DNA of 64,000 bases from an uncultured Colwellia sp. (GTDB lineage Bacteria; Pseudomonadota; Gammaproteobacteria; Enterobacterales; Alteromonadaceae): the NCBI GenBank assembly GCA_913058395.1, contig CAJXQI010000007.1, positions 124,001 to 188,000 of the forward strand, given 5' to 3'. The notes under the pieces were generated by a model. That model ran no database searches. It was not told the origin of the DNA and saw nothing but the letters and a program-made list of their open reading frames with translations. Position numbers and translations under genes: made by a program. Numbering within the stretch: position 1 is the first letter of the stretch; the number at the start of each line of letters is the position of its first letter. Positions 8,199 through 20,015 of this stretch are shown here, piece by piece.

Positions 8199-9182
8199 TT
8201 ACAACGACTTTCCTGTGAATATGGCTTTTCTTTGCATGCTTAATATTGCGTTATTATTGAGTTCAATTTTTCCATTTGAAACTTCTAATCCCAATTTATT
8301 TAATAGTGGTAGATAAGCTGGAATAGCATAGCTTGTGGAGAACTCTTCTAACAAAGTACTAAAAATTTGGCTTTGGCTTAGTTCATCAAGCTTTTCTACA
8401 ATTTCTTCTACGCTTAGGTAACGATTAAAGCAACATTGTTGTAACTGTTTTAATGCTAAATCTAACGAATAGGGGCTAGATGAATTTTTGCTTAACTCAC
8501 GGAGTGCGACGTCAGCTTTAAGCCAATACAAAGCACCACTCCAATAAATGCGCATATAGTTGCGGTTCTGACCAATATTGTCACTGACATAACTTAAGGG
8601 CTGATGGTTATACTTTTGCTGTTTGTTGCCGCGTTCAAAACCATTATAGAGTTTTTGCCACATCGTTTTTTCGTCAAACATGCCAACTCTGGCTTGAGTT
8701 ATATTTTGGTAATAGCTAGCCAAACCTTCTGAAAACCACCTTGCATCACCCGCATCGTAAGGGATAAGTAAGTGACTAAGTTCATGGTAAATGGTCCAAT
8801 CGGCTTTTAAGTCCTGTAGGCTACTTTTGGTGTTAATAACTAGGGTGACTTCAGGTGGAGAATATCGGTTTACTTCTCCCCAAGGCACAGCACTAGAACC
8901 ACGTTTACTCGCTTTAATTACCGTGATGTAGTTTTCAACGGGAAGTGTGCCATAAACTGAACGTAAGGCATTTTCGGCGTGATTCACCCAAGTTATAAGC
9001 ATGGCTTTTTTATGGCTAGGAATATTATCAGCAAACTTAATTCTTGCCGACGATTGATCGTCAGATAAAGGCGGTGTTTTAGTCTTAGCAATAGAATTAG
9101 TGGTAAAAAATAGTGAGCCGCAAATAATCCAAACGAAAATTATTTTTGATAAAACTCCATGGTTTGCTGTTAAATTTAACAT
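8199..9182 (-). CDS. Exported zinc metalloprotease-like protein (gluzincin, peptidase MA-like)
   Basis: The 327-residue protein has an N-terminal hydrophobic signal (about residues 10-32, ending near SIAKT). HELSH at 133-137 followed by WFSEGLASY with Glu152 gives the HExxH...E zinc ligand pattern of gluzincins. Spacing and sequence around the site resemble the peptidase MA-like/DUF1570 group rather than M48 or M1. No other domain is seen after residue 160; the rest is helical. It would act in the periplasm or outside the cell. The gene stands alone. The substrate is unknown, and it could be a sensor or scaffold rather than a protease. Confidence 0.6.
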   Translation of the reverse strand: MLNLTANHGVLSKIIFVWIICGSLFFTTNSIAKTKTPPLSDDQSSARIKFADNIPSHKKAMLITWVNHAENALRSVYGTLPVENYITVIKASKRGSSAVPWGEVNRYSPPEVTLVINTKSSLQDLKADWTIYHELSHLLIPYDAGDARWFSEGLASYYQNITQARVGMFDEKTMWQKLYNGFERGNKQQKYNHQPLSYVSDNIGQNRNYMRIYWSGALYWLKADVALRELSKNSSSPYSLDLALKQLQQCCFNRYLSVEEIVEKLDELSQSQIFSTLLEEFSTSYAIPAYLPLLNKLGLEVSNGKIELNNNAILSMQRKAIFTGKSL

Positions 9183-9642
9183 TGACTGCCCATAAACTTT
9201 CGCTTTTTATTTAAAGGTAAGTGTAATTTATATTGGCAAGAGTTCGGTCATTGTAAGTTAGGTTTTCGTTGCTTTTATGTAACAGGAGGTTGCGAGCAAT
9301 AAAGGTATAATCGATAAATATATTGAAAACAAAACATTTTTATAATGACAGGTGTTGGCGAGTAAATTTATTCTGCTAGTAGGTAATTCATAAAAGTGGT
9401 CATTATCAGCTAAAGCACATTAAAAGTTTATGCCTATGATGTCATTTCAAAATTAGCCTGCTACTAAATTAACTCTTGGCATATATAAGATTTTAGGTTA
9501 GCTAAATTGACCCAAGCCTATGAAAGTAGTTTGAATTTTAAGACGTGTGCATATATAAAAATGCCATTTACATTAAGTAAATGGCATTGCGATTAAGCGC
9601 TGTTTTTTATGTTCAAGCAATAATGAATAAGAACTAAATTAT
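9183..9642. other. Intergenic region of 460 bases
   Basis: It lies between two minus-strand genes and must hold the promoter of the metalloprotease-like gene. Apart from the terminator at 9560-9588 I see no gene, RNA or repeat. Confidence 0.4.
9560..9588 (-). terminator. Terminator of the 9643-10044 gene
   Basis: A perfect 12-base stem (AATGCCATTTAC with GTAAATGGCATT) with a 5-base loop. On the minus strand it is followed by TTTTATATAT, fitting an intrinsic terminator about 55 bases past the stop. Confidence 0.75.
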
Positions 9643-10044
9643 TTATATTTCACTACTTTTATCAACAATAACATCAACCTGACGCATGTTGTTTTGCTGT
9701 GAAATAACAACACGTATTTCTTGCAATTCTTTCGAGAAATTTATCGTTAAACGTCCTCGCTTTCGTTCTTGCGCAATTGGTTCGCCATAGCTTTTTTGAT
9801 AAAAATCGATCACGGTTTCTTCAGTAGCAGAAGTGAAGTAATTAATAACCGCAGGTGCTTTATCATCAAATCGAGCAAAAATTCGAGCATCATCAATTAC
9901 GGGGATTTCAATCTTTTTTTCAGCGCTTTTATCTGCTTCAATTGTTTCTGCATTGACAGCACTTATAGAAAAAATACTCGTTGTAAACAGAAATAGTATG
10001 CTGGTTAAAAATGGTCTTTTAGAAAGTAAACGCAGTGGTTGCAT
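9643..10044 (-). CDS. Exported protein of unknown function
   Basis: A 133-residue protein with a clear signal peptide (basic start, hydrophobic residues 12-28, AVNA-ET cleavage near residue 32). The mature part is small, has no cysteines and alternates charged and beta-type segments (RGRLTINFSKE, IRVVISQQ), suggesting a small periplasmic beta-rich domain. I do not recognise the family. It has its own terminator and a 210-base gap to cysZ upstream, so it is probably transcribed alone. Confidence 0.6.
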   Translation of the reverse strand: MQPLRLLSKRPFLTSILFLFTTSIFSISAVNAETIEADKSAEKKIEIPVIDDARIFARFDDKAPAVINYFTSATEETVIDFYQKSYGEPIAQERKRGRLTINFSKELQEIRVVISQQNNMRQVDVIVDKSSEI

Positions 10045-10179
10045 TACCGGATCCTTATTAATTTTCTACATAATTTGAATGATATAGGCTGTATTTAGTG
10101 TGCACTTTGAAGTTTTTGCTGTCAAATAATAGCTGAAAAGTCTTGTTCGATACCACGATGAATATTGAATGACAGCTCA

Positions 10180-10210
10180 AACAAGCATCAAAATATGATT
10201 GATGCTTGTT
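10180..10210. terminator. Hairpin downstream of cysZ
   Basis: A perfect 12-base stem (AACAAGCATCAA with TTGATGCTTGTT) and a 7-base loop, 45 bases past the cysZ stop. The T-run is weak on both strands, so termination is likely but not certain. Confidence 0.5.
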
Positions 10211-10254
10211 CATTTTGGTTAAACTTTAGCAAGATATTGATTGTTATTTGGTTT

Positions 10255-11010
10255 TTATGAACGGTCAACGAAATCTTCTCGATAATGGTCTACCCACAAA
10301 GCTGTTGCGCCACAAATAGCGACTGGCATAACCACTAAATTTATAAATGGGATCATAGAAAATATAGCCGTGGTAATGCCAAAACTATAGCTTAAACCTT
10401 GTCGTTGCTTTAAGGCTTGTCGCATTTGTGCAAAGTCAATTTTATGATTGTCGAAAGGATAATCTTTATATTGTACTGCCATCATCCAAGCAAGAAACAA
10501 AAACCAAAGTACTTGACCAATAACGGGCAATATCCAATACAACAAAAAGAAGCCGATTGCGCGCGGTAAATAATACGCCAACTTGCTTACTTCTCGCCCT
10601 AATGTACGAGGAATGTCCTTAACAACATCTAAGGCACTACCGTCATTTAATGGCTGATTTATTAATAATGCTTCTACTTTCTCTGATAACAGACCGTTAA
10701 ATGGTGCTGCTATCCAGTTAGCCACTGAACTGAAGATAAATGAGAAAATAATTAACACGAATAACACCGCTAAAGGCCAAATAAAACTGCTTAACCATGC
10801 AAAAGAATCACCAAGCCAATCTTCAATTGTCAGCATGTAACTTTCCAATTGCAAAAACATATAGTAGAAAGCACTGGCAAAAAGTATCAGGTTGACTGTT
10901 AACGGAATAAAAACAAAACGGCGAATACCGGGAGTACGGATCAGTTCAAAACCTTTGATGAAGTATCCGGCGCCGCCGTTTGCCAAAGGTGGTTTATTAT
11001 TGTTATTCAT
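10255..11010 (-). CDS. cysZ: Sulfate transporter CysZ
   Basis: A 251-residue protein with four hydrophobic segments and the CysZ landmarks GAGYFIKGFELIRTPGIRRFVFIP at the start, WIAAPFNGLLSEKVEALL in the middle and LPVIGQVLWFLFLAWMMAVQYKDYPFDNH. CysZ is an inner-membrane sulfate channel feeding cysteine synthesis. It is divergent from smc, matching the cysZ/smc/zipA/ligA neighbourhood of related genera and the cysZ-zipA-ligA order of E. coli. The ATG at 11010 is at the family's usual position. Confidence 0.9.
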   Translation of the reverse strand: MNNNNKPPLANGGAGYFIKGFELIRTPGIRRFVFIPLTVNLILFASAFYYMFLQLESYMLTIEDWLGDSFAWLSSFIWPLAVLFVLIIFSFIFSSVANWIAAPFNGLLSEKVEALLINQPLNDGSALDVVKDIPRTLGREVSKLAYYLPRAIGFFLLYWILPVIGQVLWFLFLAWMMAVQYKDYPFDNHKIDFAQMRQALKQRQGLSYSFGITTAIFSMIPFINLVVMPVAICGATALWVDHYREDFVDRS

Positions 11011-11227
11011 TGCTGCTTTATTAACCTAACTAGTTGATATTCATAGTTCGATTATAGGATCCTTACCAAGAGATGAACAGTATTGTGATGTTACAAAGTA
11101 CATCAATCTCTGGTACAGTGACGGCAATTATTAAAGTTTTTATTTATTTCTTTATTATTGTTTAAATTTTATCATTTAATTGCTGAATTTTTAACAATAG
11201 CTAGCAACAATTAGGTTATTCGATTTA

Positions 11228-14200
11228 ATGCGACTTAAGCATATAAAATTGGCAGGATTTAAATCATTTGTCGATCCAACTAAGGTACCATTTGAAAAAC
11301 AAATGACAGCCATTGTTGGACCCAACGGCTGTGGTAAGTCAAATATTATTGACGCCGTACGTTGGGTTTTAGGTGAAAGCTCTGCAAAAAACCTTCGTGG
11401 CGATGCCATGACTGATGTTATTTTCAATGGTGCGGCAAGTCGAAAACCTATCGGGCAAGCCAGCGTTGAATTGCTATTTGATAATACCCAAGGCCGTATT
11501 CAAGGTAATATGGCCGATCGTAACCAAGTTTCTGTACGCCGTGTTGTTAACCGAGAAGGGGTTAATACCTACTTTTTAAATGGTTCAAAATGTCGCCGAC
11601 GTGATATCACTGATATTTTCCTTGGTACAGGTCTAGGCCCTCGTAGTTATGCAATTATCGAACAGGGCACAATTTCTCGTTTAATAGAGTCAAAACCGCA
11701 AGAGCTAAGAGTCTTTATTGAAGAAGCGGCTGGTATTTCTAAATACAAAGAACGCCGCAAAGAAACTGAAACACGTATTCGTCACACCCGAGAAAATTTA
11801 ACTCGTTTAAACGACATTCGCGTTGAACTTGATGTGCAAATCGATAAATTGCACCAACAAGCACAAGCCGCGAAACGCTTTCGTACCTTAAAACAACAAG
11901 AGCGCAAATATAAAGCGGAACTTGCCGTATTGCGCTGGCAGAAGTTTGAGCAACAAAGAGAACAGCATCAAACACGTATTGTTGAAATTGACAATAAAGT
12001 GGCCAGTCAAAATGCCCAAATCAGCCAACACGAATTAGCAATTATAAAGTTAAAAGAGGCCGTGGTTAGCTGTAATGATGGTAATCAAACTTTACAACAG
12101 CAAAAGCTCAATTTAACGCAAGACATTACACGTGCTGAACAAAACATTAAGCATTTGAAAGAGCAGGCGGCAAAGTCGCAAGCAGACAATGTTCTCACGC
12201 AGCAACAACTGTTAAATGCCCAACAATTAGTATTAACAGAGCAAGAGCAGTTACAAGTTTGTGTTAAACAATTAGTTGAGCAGCAACCGCAATTACAAGC
12301 GATTGAAACAGAATTAAATAGCAAGCAAAGTGAATTGGAACTCCAGCAAAGTCAACAAAAGCAATTGCATGCACTATGGCAGCAGCAGCAACAAAAACGT
12401 GATGACTATCAGCAACAAAAGTTGAAAGTTCATGCTGAGATAACTCAACAACAAACCATGCTCGAACAAGCGAAATTGCGTGTTGAAAAACTTAATAAGC
12501 AATTAGCTCATCTTCCAGAGCTCAACAACCTTGTGAACTCGCAACACCAGCAAGAAAAAAGCACTATTTTAAAGGCTATTGAAGGTTTACAGCACCAAAC
12601 TAGTGAATTTATTCTTACTGAAAATCAGTTGACGACGCAAAACCAGACGCTACAGCAACAATTTTCAACCTTAACGGCACAACAAGCGGTTAAAAAACAA
12701 ATTATTGCGGATGTGAACGCTAAGCTTGCTGATAAATCTTTGTGGAGTAAAAACCAAGAGCAATGGTTTGTTGAGCAAAATATTCCGGTATTAGAAAGTA
12801 TACAAAGCCAACTTGATGTTGCGCCTGGTTGGGAGTTTGCCGTTGAAGCGGTATTATCTCATTTATTAGCAGGTCACTTAATTGAAGCGTTACCTGAGGC
12901 TGATGAAGGCGAGAATTTAACGGCTCAAACATTGTGCTTTGTTTTTAAAGACTGCAAAGTTGAAAGTCAGGTAAATTGCGAAATAAACACCAGAAGTTTG
13001 GCTAGCAAAGTATCAGGGGTTGATGAACTCACTCCTTGGTTTAATGATATTTTACTAGCCACTGACTATAGTAATGCTAAACAACAATTAGCTAATATAT
13101 CCCGTCATGAAAGCTTAATTTGCCCTGATGGTACTTGGTTAAGTCAGCATATTTTAAGAAAAGGTAAATTTGAGCAAGGTTACGACTATATTAGCTTGCA
13201 ACGTCAGCTCGATTCAGAACAAGGTCAATTACAATCATTGATTAGTGAGCAAGCCGTTCTTGAAGAGCAGCTAACTAAAACAGCAAAACAGTTAAGTGAA
13301 TTGCAGCAAGATAAAGTTGCTACAAGTGCCAGCATTGAACAGCAAAAAAGTCAGTTGCATCAAGTTGAAAAAGTTTTATCGTTATATCAACAAGAGCAGC
13401 AACATAACCAACGTGAACGAGAAGGCTTACTCGCGCAAATTGACGGTGAAAATAAAAATCAAACGGATGCTCAGCAATACTTAGCTACTGCACAGCAACA
13501 ACTTAGCGTATTGTCGAATGAAGGCGAAGGTGTTTCACAAGACTATTCAGAGCAACAATCAACATTGCAAGTTGCTATTGAAAAAATTCAACTACGTAGC
13601 CAAGAATTACATCGTCAACGTCATCAATTTGGTTTAACGATAGAACAATTAAAAAGTCAGCAGGCGCAACGTGAGCAAACGATTCGCGCCAATCAAGAAA
13701 ACATTAATATTTTAACACAACGAGTAGCGTCTAATAGTCAGGTGGTGAGCGAAAGCAATACACCATTGCAGGAGTTTGAACAAAACCTACCGCAATGGCT
13801 TGATAACTTGGCGGTAATTAATGAAAAGTTACAATTTAACCAAAAAGTACTCAATGATAGTCAAACGCAATTATCAGCTTTAGAACTTGCGGCGAAAACC
13901 AGTCAAAACAAGGTTAGTACGCTTAATGAGCAGCTTGCTCGTTTACAATTAGACAGCGAAGGGTTTAAATTGCGAGCGGAAAGTGCCATGGAGGTATTGA
14001 CTGAGCTGCAACAAAACATTGATAGTGTTGTCAAAGAAATGCCAGAGCATGCAAAAGAATCGCTATGGCAAGCTCAACTTATTAAACTTGCGAAAGATAT
14101 TCAATTACTGGGGGCGATAAACTTAGCTGCCATTGAAGAATATGAAACGCAATTTGAACGTAAAAATTATTTGGATCAGCAAGATCAAGATCTCAATAGT

Positions 14201-14722
14201 GCTATTGCAACGTTAGAATCAGCCATAGCAAAAATAGATAAAGAAAGTCGACATAAGTTTAAATTGACCTTTGATCAGGTTAATAATGATTTACAAAAGC
14301 TATTTCCAAAAGTTTTTGGTGGTGGGCAAGCATACCTAACATTAACCGGTGAAGACTTGCTAGATACCGGTGTTACGATAATGGCAAGACCGCCAGGTAA
14401 AAAAAATAGCACGATTCATCTATTATCTGGTGGAGAAAAAGCGCTGACCGCATTATCATTAGTTTTTGCGATTTTTCGACTTAACCCTGCACCATTTTGT
14501 TTATTGGATGAAGTTGATGCACCATTAGATGACGCTAATGTCAGCCGATTTTGTAACTTGGTGCAAGAAATGTCGAAAACAGTACAATTTATATATATAA
14601 GTCACAATAAAATAGCAATGGAGATGGCATCACACTTAACGGGTGTTACTATGTTTGAAGCGGGAGTTTCACGTATGGTAGCTGTTGATATTGATGAAGC
14701 TATCGCTATGTCAGATGCATAA
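11228..14722 (+). CDS. smc: Chromosome segregation ATPase SMC
   Basis: This 1164-residue protein has the full SMC layout: Walker A GPNGCGKS at residues 31-38, a long Gln-rich coiled coil, a hinge around residues 500-640 (IPVLESIQSQLDVAPGW...), a second coiled coil, then the LLSGGEKALTALSL signature and the Walker B FCLLDEVDAPLDD near the C-terminus. SMC dimers with ScpA/ScpB extrude DNA loops and individualise sister chromosomes. scpAB is not in the window. The coiled coil is very rich in Gln, as the CAA/CAG-dense DNA shows. It is followed after 28 bases by zipA and is probably cotranscribed with it. Confidence 0.95.
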   Translation: MRLKHIKLAGFKSFVDPTKVPFEKQMTAIVGPNGCGKSNIIDAVRWVLGESSAKNLRGDAMTDVIFNGAASRKPIGQASVELLFDNTQGRIQGNMADRNQVSVRRVVNREGVNTYFLNGSKCRRRDITDIFLGTGLGPRSYAIIEQGTISRLIESKPQELRVFIEEAAGISKYKERRKETETRIRHTRENLTRLNDIRVELDVQIDKLHQQAQAAKRFRTLKQQERKYKAELAVLRWQKFEQQREQHQTRIVEIDNKVASQNAQISQHELAIIKLKEAVVSCNDGNQTLQQQKLNLTQDITRAEQNIKHLKEQAAKSQADNVLTQQQLLNAQQLVLTEQEQLQVCVKQLVEQQPQLQAIETELNSKQSELELQQSQQKQLHALWQQQQQKRDDYQQQKLKVHAEITQQQTMLEQAKLRVEKLNKQLAHLPELNNLVNSQHQQEKSTILKAIEGLQHQTSEFILTENQLTTQNQTLQQQFSTLTAQQAVKKQIIADVNAKLADKSLWSKNQEQWFVEQNIPVLESIQSQLDVAPGWEFAVEAVLSHLLAGHLIEALPEADEGENLTAQTLCFVFKDCKVESQVNCEINTRSLASKVSGVDELTPWFNDILLATDYSNAKQQLANISRHESLICPDGTWLSQHILRKGKFEQGYDYISLQRQLDSEQGQLQSLISEQAVLEEQLTKTAKQLSELQQDKVATSASIEQQKSQLHQVEKVLSLYQQEQQHNQREREGLLAQIDGENKNQTDAQQYLATAQQQLSVLSNEGEGVSQDYSEQQSTLQVAIEKIQLRSQELHRQRHQFGLTIEQLKSQQAQREQTIRANQENINILTQRVASNSQVVSESNTPLQEFEQNLPQWLDNLAVINEKLQFNQKVLNDSQTQLSALELAAKTSQNKVSTLNEQLARLQLDSEGFKLRAESAMEVLTELQQNIDSVVKEMPEHAKESLWQAQLIKLAKDIQLLGAINLAAIEEYETQFERKNYLDQQDQDLNSAIATLESAIAKIDKESRHKFKLTFDQVNNDLQKLFPKVFGGGQAYLTLTGEDLLDTGVTIMARPPGKKNSTIHLLSGGEKALTALSLVFAIFRLNPAPFCLLDEVDAPLDDANVSRFCNLVQEMSKTVQFIYISHNKIAMEMASHLTGVTMFEAGVSRMVAVDIDEAIAMSDA

Positions 14723-14750
14723 AAAGAAAAGTATAAGAATAGGCTAGGTA

Positions 14751-15890
14751 ATGGAAGGTAATTTCAGAAACACATTAATTATTATTAGTGCTATTGTCAT
14801 AGCAGCCATTTTCATTCATGGTTACTGGACCATTAGAAAACAAAAAAATCCTTACAAATTAAAAGCTAAAGGTGAGCCTGTTGCACCAGAAGCAAGAGGG
14901 TTTGATGGTTCCGGATTTGACCAAGACGGCGTAAGTAAGCCGAAAGTTGTTGCGAGTAATACAAAGCATGATGAAACCACGCTTAAATCTCACACCGTTG
15001 AAGATAGCGAGGAGTTTCATACAGATAAACCCATGCCTGAAAATGTTCCTTTAGCGGCATTTGAAGAAAAAGAACAAGGGTTAAATTTTGGCGCTTTGCT
15101 AAATGAAACTGAAGAAGTTCCAGAGCATTTAAAACAACAAGCATTGTCTGATGCACCGAATTACGCTGAAGAAAACAACTACGAACAAGACTTATTTGCT
15201 GAGCCAGCACAAGAAGCTAAAGAAACATTAGCACAGCAAGAGCCAGAAAAAACTATTTCAAAACCCCTTTATCAAGAGCCTGTTACTCAAGCTAAGCCTA
15301 AAGTAGCGGTGACATTACCAGTTACTCGTAAGAAGAATCCTCGTAAACCGGCAATTAAACGTAACCAAATGGAAATTAACTTTGGTGATGAAGCCGTAAA
15401 TGATATGCCAAGTATGTCGGCAACTGAGCCAGAAACAGTTGAAAAGCCAATTGAAATAAAGCCGCAGATTATTGTGCTTTCTGTTGTTATGCCTGAAGGT
15501 CAAACGATGTCTGGCGCTGCGTTATTGCCAACATTGTTAACCTTGGGATTAAGGTATGGTGAAATGAATATTTTTCATCGTCATCAAGACAACGCAGGAA
15601 ATGGCCAAGTAACATTTAGCCTAGCGAATATGATGAACCCTGGTACTTTTGATCTTGATGATATTGAAAACTTTAGTACCCAAGGAATTACTTTGTTTAT
15701 GACCCTGCCAAATACTGGTGATGCGTTTGAAGTATTTGAAAAAATGCTAAATGCAGCTAAGCAGTTGGCGGTTGAGTTTAAAGCGCAATTACTTGATGAT
15801 AAACGCTGTGTTATGACCAAACAAACCGAACAGCATTACATGGGTATTATTCGTGAGTTTGAACGTAAGAGTTGTATTGGTTCACTTTAA
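14751..15890 (+). CDS. zipA: Cell division protein ZipA
   Basis: The 379-residue protein begins with a short periplasmic end and one membrane anchor (residues 6-26). A long acidic, Pro/Gln/Glu-rich linker (about 30-230) and the C-terminal FtsZ-binding domain (about 235-375, LSVVMPEGQTMSGAALLP ... DAFEVFEKMLNAAKQLA) follow. ZipA tethers FtsZ filaments to the membrane at the division site. It sits between smc and ligA, the usual place for zipA in this group. The linker is longer than in E. coli (328 residues overall there). A hairpin lies downstream. Confidence 0.93.
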   Translation: MEGNFRNTLIIISAIVIAAIFIHGYWTIRKQKNPYKLKAKGEPVAPEARGFDGSGFDQDGVSKPKVVASNTKHDETTLKSHTVEDSEEFHTDKPMPENVPLAAFEEKEQGLNFGALLNETEEVPEHLKQQALSDAPNYAEENNYEQDLFAEPAQEAKETLAQQEPEKTISKPLYQEPVTQAKPKVAVTLPVTRKKNPRKPAIKRNQMEINFGDEAVNDMPSMSATEPETVEKPIEIKPQIIVLSVVMPEGQTMSGAALLPTLLTLGLRYGEMNIFHRHQDNAGNGQVTFSLANMMNPGTFDLDDIENFSTQGITLFMTLPNTGDAFEVFEKMLNAAKQLAVEFKAQLLDDKRCVMTKQTEQHYMGIIREFERKSCIGSL

Positions 15891-15910
15891 TAATTCACAA
15901 CATCATAATA

Positions 15911-15949
15911 TCAACAGGGCAATTATATTTTGTAACTTCGCCCTGTTGA
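15911..15949 (+). terminator. Hairpin after zipA
   Basis: A 10-base stem (TCAACAGGGC with GCCCTGTTGA) surrounds 19 bases that can form a short inner TTA/TAA stem. No clear T-run follows, so it may be a weak terminator or an RNA-stabilising structure between zipA and ligA. Confidence 0.45.
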
Positions 15950-15997
15950 ATCAAATCATTTTCATGATCTTAAAATAAATAGTCTAAAGCTAATTAA

Positions 15998-18093
<2,096 letters not shown>

Positions 18094-18209
18094 GGTGATA
18101 TTGAACTAATAATAAGGCTAATACCGTTAGCCTAGAAAATTGGTTTGATGTATTTATTTTCAATATCAAGGTATTGGCTCATTTCATTTGAATAATTATT
18201 AGAGGGTTT

Positions 18210-18533
18210 ATGAACGAACTGTTGATTGAAGTAGGGCAATGGTTTCGCAGTTATCAATACCAAACTGCAATGGCTATTGTCGCGACAGTGCTGGTTATAT
18301 TTGGTAATGATATTAATAATGTTGTGCGTAAGCTTGTTGCAAAGCAGCACTTTATTGTTCGTTGTTTAACTTTTGTTGCGGTATGTGCTTTTGGTTATGG
18401 TTTATTAACAATTTGGTTAACTAAGTTGTTAGCTCAACAATTAGCCGCAGTACCTACCAACTATGTTTTCCCTGTAATTTTAACCATTTTTATGGCCTTG
18501 GGTGCTTATGCACAAAAGCACCGACATATCTAA
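18210..18533 (+). CDS. DUF3392 family membrane protein
   Basis: A 107-residue protein with three hydrophobic segments (about 18-32, 48-66 and 84-98) and the conserved FGNDINNVVRKL block between the first two, which I recall as the hallmark of DUF3392 in Vibrio and Shewanella. It ends with a short basic tail. It lies downstream of ligA and converges with the next gene 30 bases away. Function is unknown. Confidence 0.72.
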   Translation: MNELLIEVGQWFRSYQYQTAMAIVATVLVIFGNDINNVVRKLVAKQHFIVRCLTFVAVCAFGYGLLTIWLTKLLAQQLAAVPTNYVFPVILTIFMALGAYAQKHRHI

Positions 18534-18563
18534 AAATTATCAAGCAACTTTTCACAAAGAGCT

Positions 18564-18935
18564 CTATAGAAGTGCTAAACGTACGAAAGCATAGATAAAT
18601 AAGATGATGGGCAGCGGTAATAAAATTGTAAACAATAAAGCTTCACACCATTCAATAACCTGATGAAATTTCTGCCACTTCAAACTATTCTCTCTACTTG
18701 ATGGTAAGACCTGAAAGAAAAAAATGAAGGCGCTGATCACTAAACTTTCTATTGCAGCAAATAAAATAAATATCGCTAACCAAACTAATGTATTTGGTGT
18801 ATTAAGTTGAATTTGACTTTGTAACAAAATAAACAAACAGAAAAAGAATGCGCTCCAAGCTAACAATTGCCACTTAAAACGTGCCAAAGATATTGCGATA
18901 TAATTAAAGAGTTCAGGGCTAATGGGTGGCTTCAT
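18564..18935 (-). CDS. Small inner-membrane protein, unknown
   Basis: From the ATG at 18935 the protein has 123 residues with three or four hydrophobic stretches: about 20-38, 47-72 and 96-118. A polar loop (LPSSRENSLKWQKFHQVIEW) separates the last two. I prefer this start over an upstream ATG (18977), which would add 14 residues in front of an otherwise normal start (MKPPISPELF); neither has a strong ribosome-binding site. No family recognised. It converges with the DUF3392 gene. Confidence 0.55.
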   Translation of the reverse strand: MKPPISPELFNYIAISLARFKWQLLAWSAFFFCLFILLQSQIQLNTPNTLVWLAIFILFAAIESLVISAFIFFFQVLPSSRENSLKWQKFHQVIEWCEALLFTILLPLPIILFIYAFVRLALL

Positions 18936-19141
18936 TTGGTAAATAATGTTTAGATTAATGTTGGTGATATATATCATTAGTATATCGTTTAACGTAGTTA
19001 ATTGTCAGCGCCAAAGATAATTATCGCATGTAAATTTAATGATATTAGCACCTTCAAATTTATTAAGTTTTAGTTGATGTGGTTTAACCCATATTAACTT
19101 GAATATTTTAACGATTAAAAATAATTAAGATTGAGAACACT

Positions 19142-19900
19142 ATGATCAGAAAATCAGTAAAAAATAACGTTTTTCGTGGTGCTTTATTGGCATCATTTGC
19201 GTTAGCCAATACAAACTTTGCTGTAGCAACAACGTTAGCAGAACATTTGGTTGAGAAAAGCGAAAAGCTATCTGTCATGGAAGGACACTCTCAAGCTCAG
19301 TCAGCATCACTGCATTTACCTAAAGTAAAAGCATCAACGATTGCAAGTCACACGACTACAGGGCAGCTACCGACAGTAAAAAAGGCAAGCACTTTAGCAA
19401 GAGCAATGTCGGAATATACTGAGGAAAAAGAGCAAAATAGCGCAAATATGGAAAAAACCTTAACGCTTGATATTAGTGAGTTGCAAGATAACACTGGTTT
19501 GGTCTATTTAGGTGGTAAAGTTTCTGAAGTTGAGTTGAGTCGTTACTTGTCACAATTAAAAGATGAACTTGGTAAAGAGCAATATGTTACTTATCGAGGG
19601 CACCAAGCGGCGCGAGATCATCATTCTTTCCATGTAACTTTGGTAAATCCTTACGAATATCAAACCATAAATAAAGAAAAATTAAATTTATCACAAAAAA
19701 TTCGTGTCACTTTACACGGCTTGGGCAAAGTAGAAAAAGACAATAAGACCAGTTATTTTGTGGTTGCATCTTCAAGTGATGGACAATTTATGCGTCAAAA
19801 TTTATTGTTAAAAAATAAAGACTTCCATGTAACTCTTGGCTTTTATCCTGATGATGTTTATGGTATAGGAAAAGGTCGAGACACGCTAATCAACAAATAA
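19142..19900 (+). CDS. Exported protein with two HxT motifs, 2H phosphoesterase-like
   Basis: The 252-residue protein has a signal peptide (hydrophobic 13-28, cleavage near VATT) and a low-complexity Ser/Thr/Lys-rich stretch to about residue 100. A compact domain follows with YLGGKVSEVELSRYLSQL, then HVTL at residues 164-167 and again at 229-232. A pair of H-x-T motifs about 65 residues apart is the defining feature of the 2H phosphoesterase superfamily, which acts on 2',3'-cyclic nucleotide or RNA-end phosphates. Those enzymes are usually cytoplasmic, so an exported member is unusual. The fold assignment rests on the motifs only. No operon partner. Confidence 0.55.
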   Translation: MIRKSVKNNVFRGALLASFALANTNFAVATTLAEHLVEKSEKLSVMEGHSQAQSASLHLPKVKASTIASHTTTGQLPTVKKASTLARAMSEYTEEKEQNSANMEKTLTLDISELQDNTGLVYLGGKVSEVELSRYLSQLKDELGKEQYVTYRGHQAARDHHSFHVTLVNPYEYQTINKEKLNLSQKIRVTLHGLGKVEKDNKTSYFVVASSSDGQFMRQNLLLKNKDFHVTLGFYPDDVYGIGKGRDTLINK

Positions 19901-20015
19901 ATTTCATTACTTTTAATTTAAACTATTGTGATAAATTTGTGATAACTCCGTGAAAGTTTAGCAATGTTTCCTTTGCATACTGAATGCGAAATCATTTAGT
20001 CATCAAGGGAAACTT

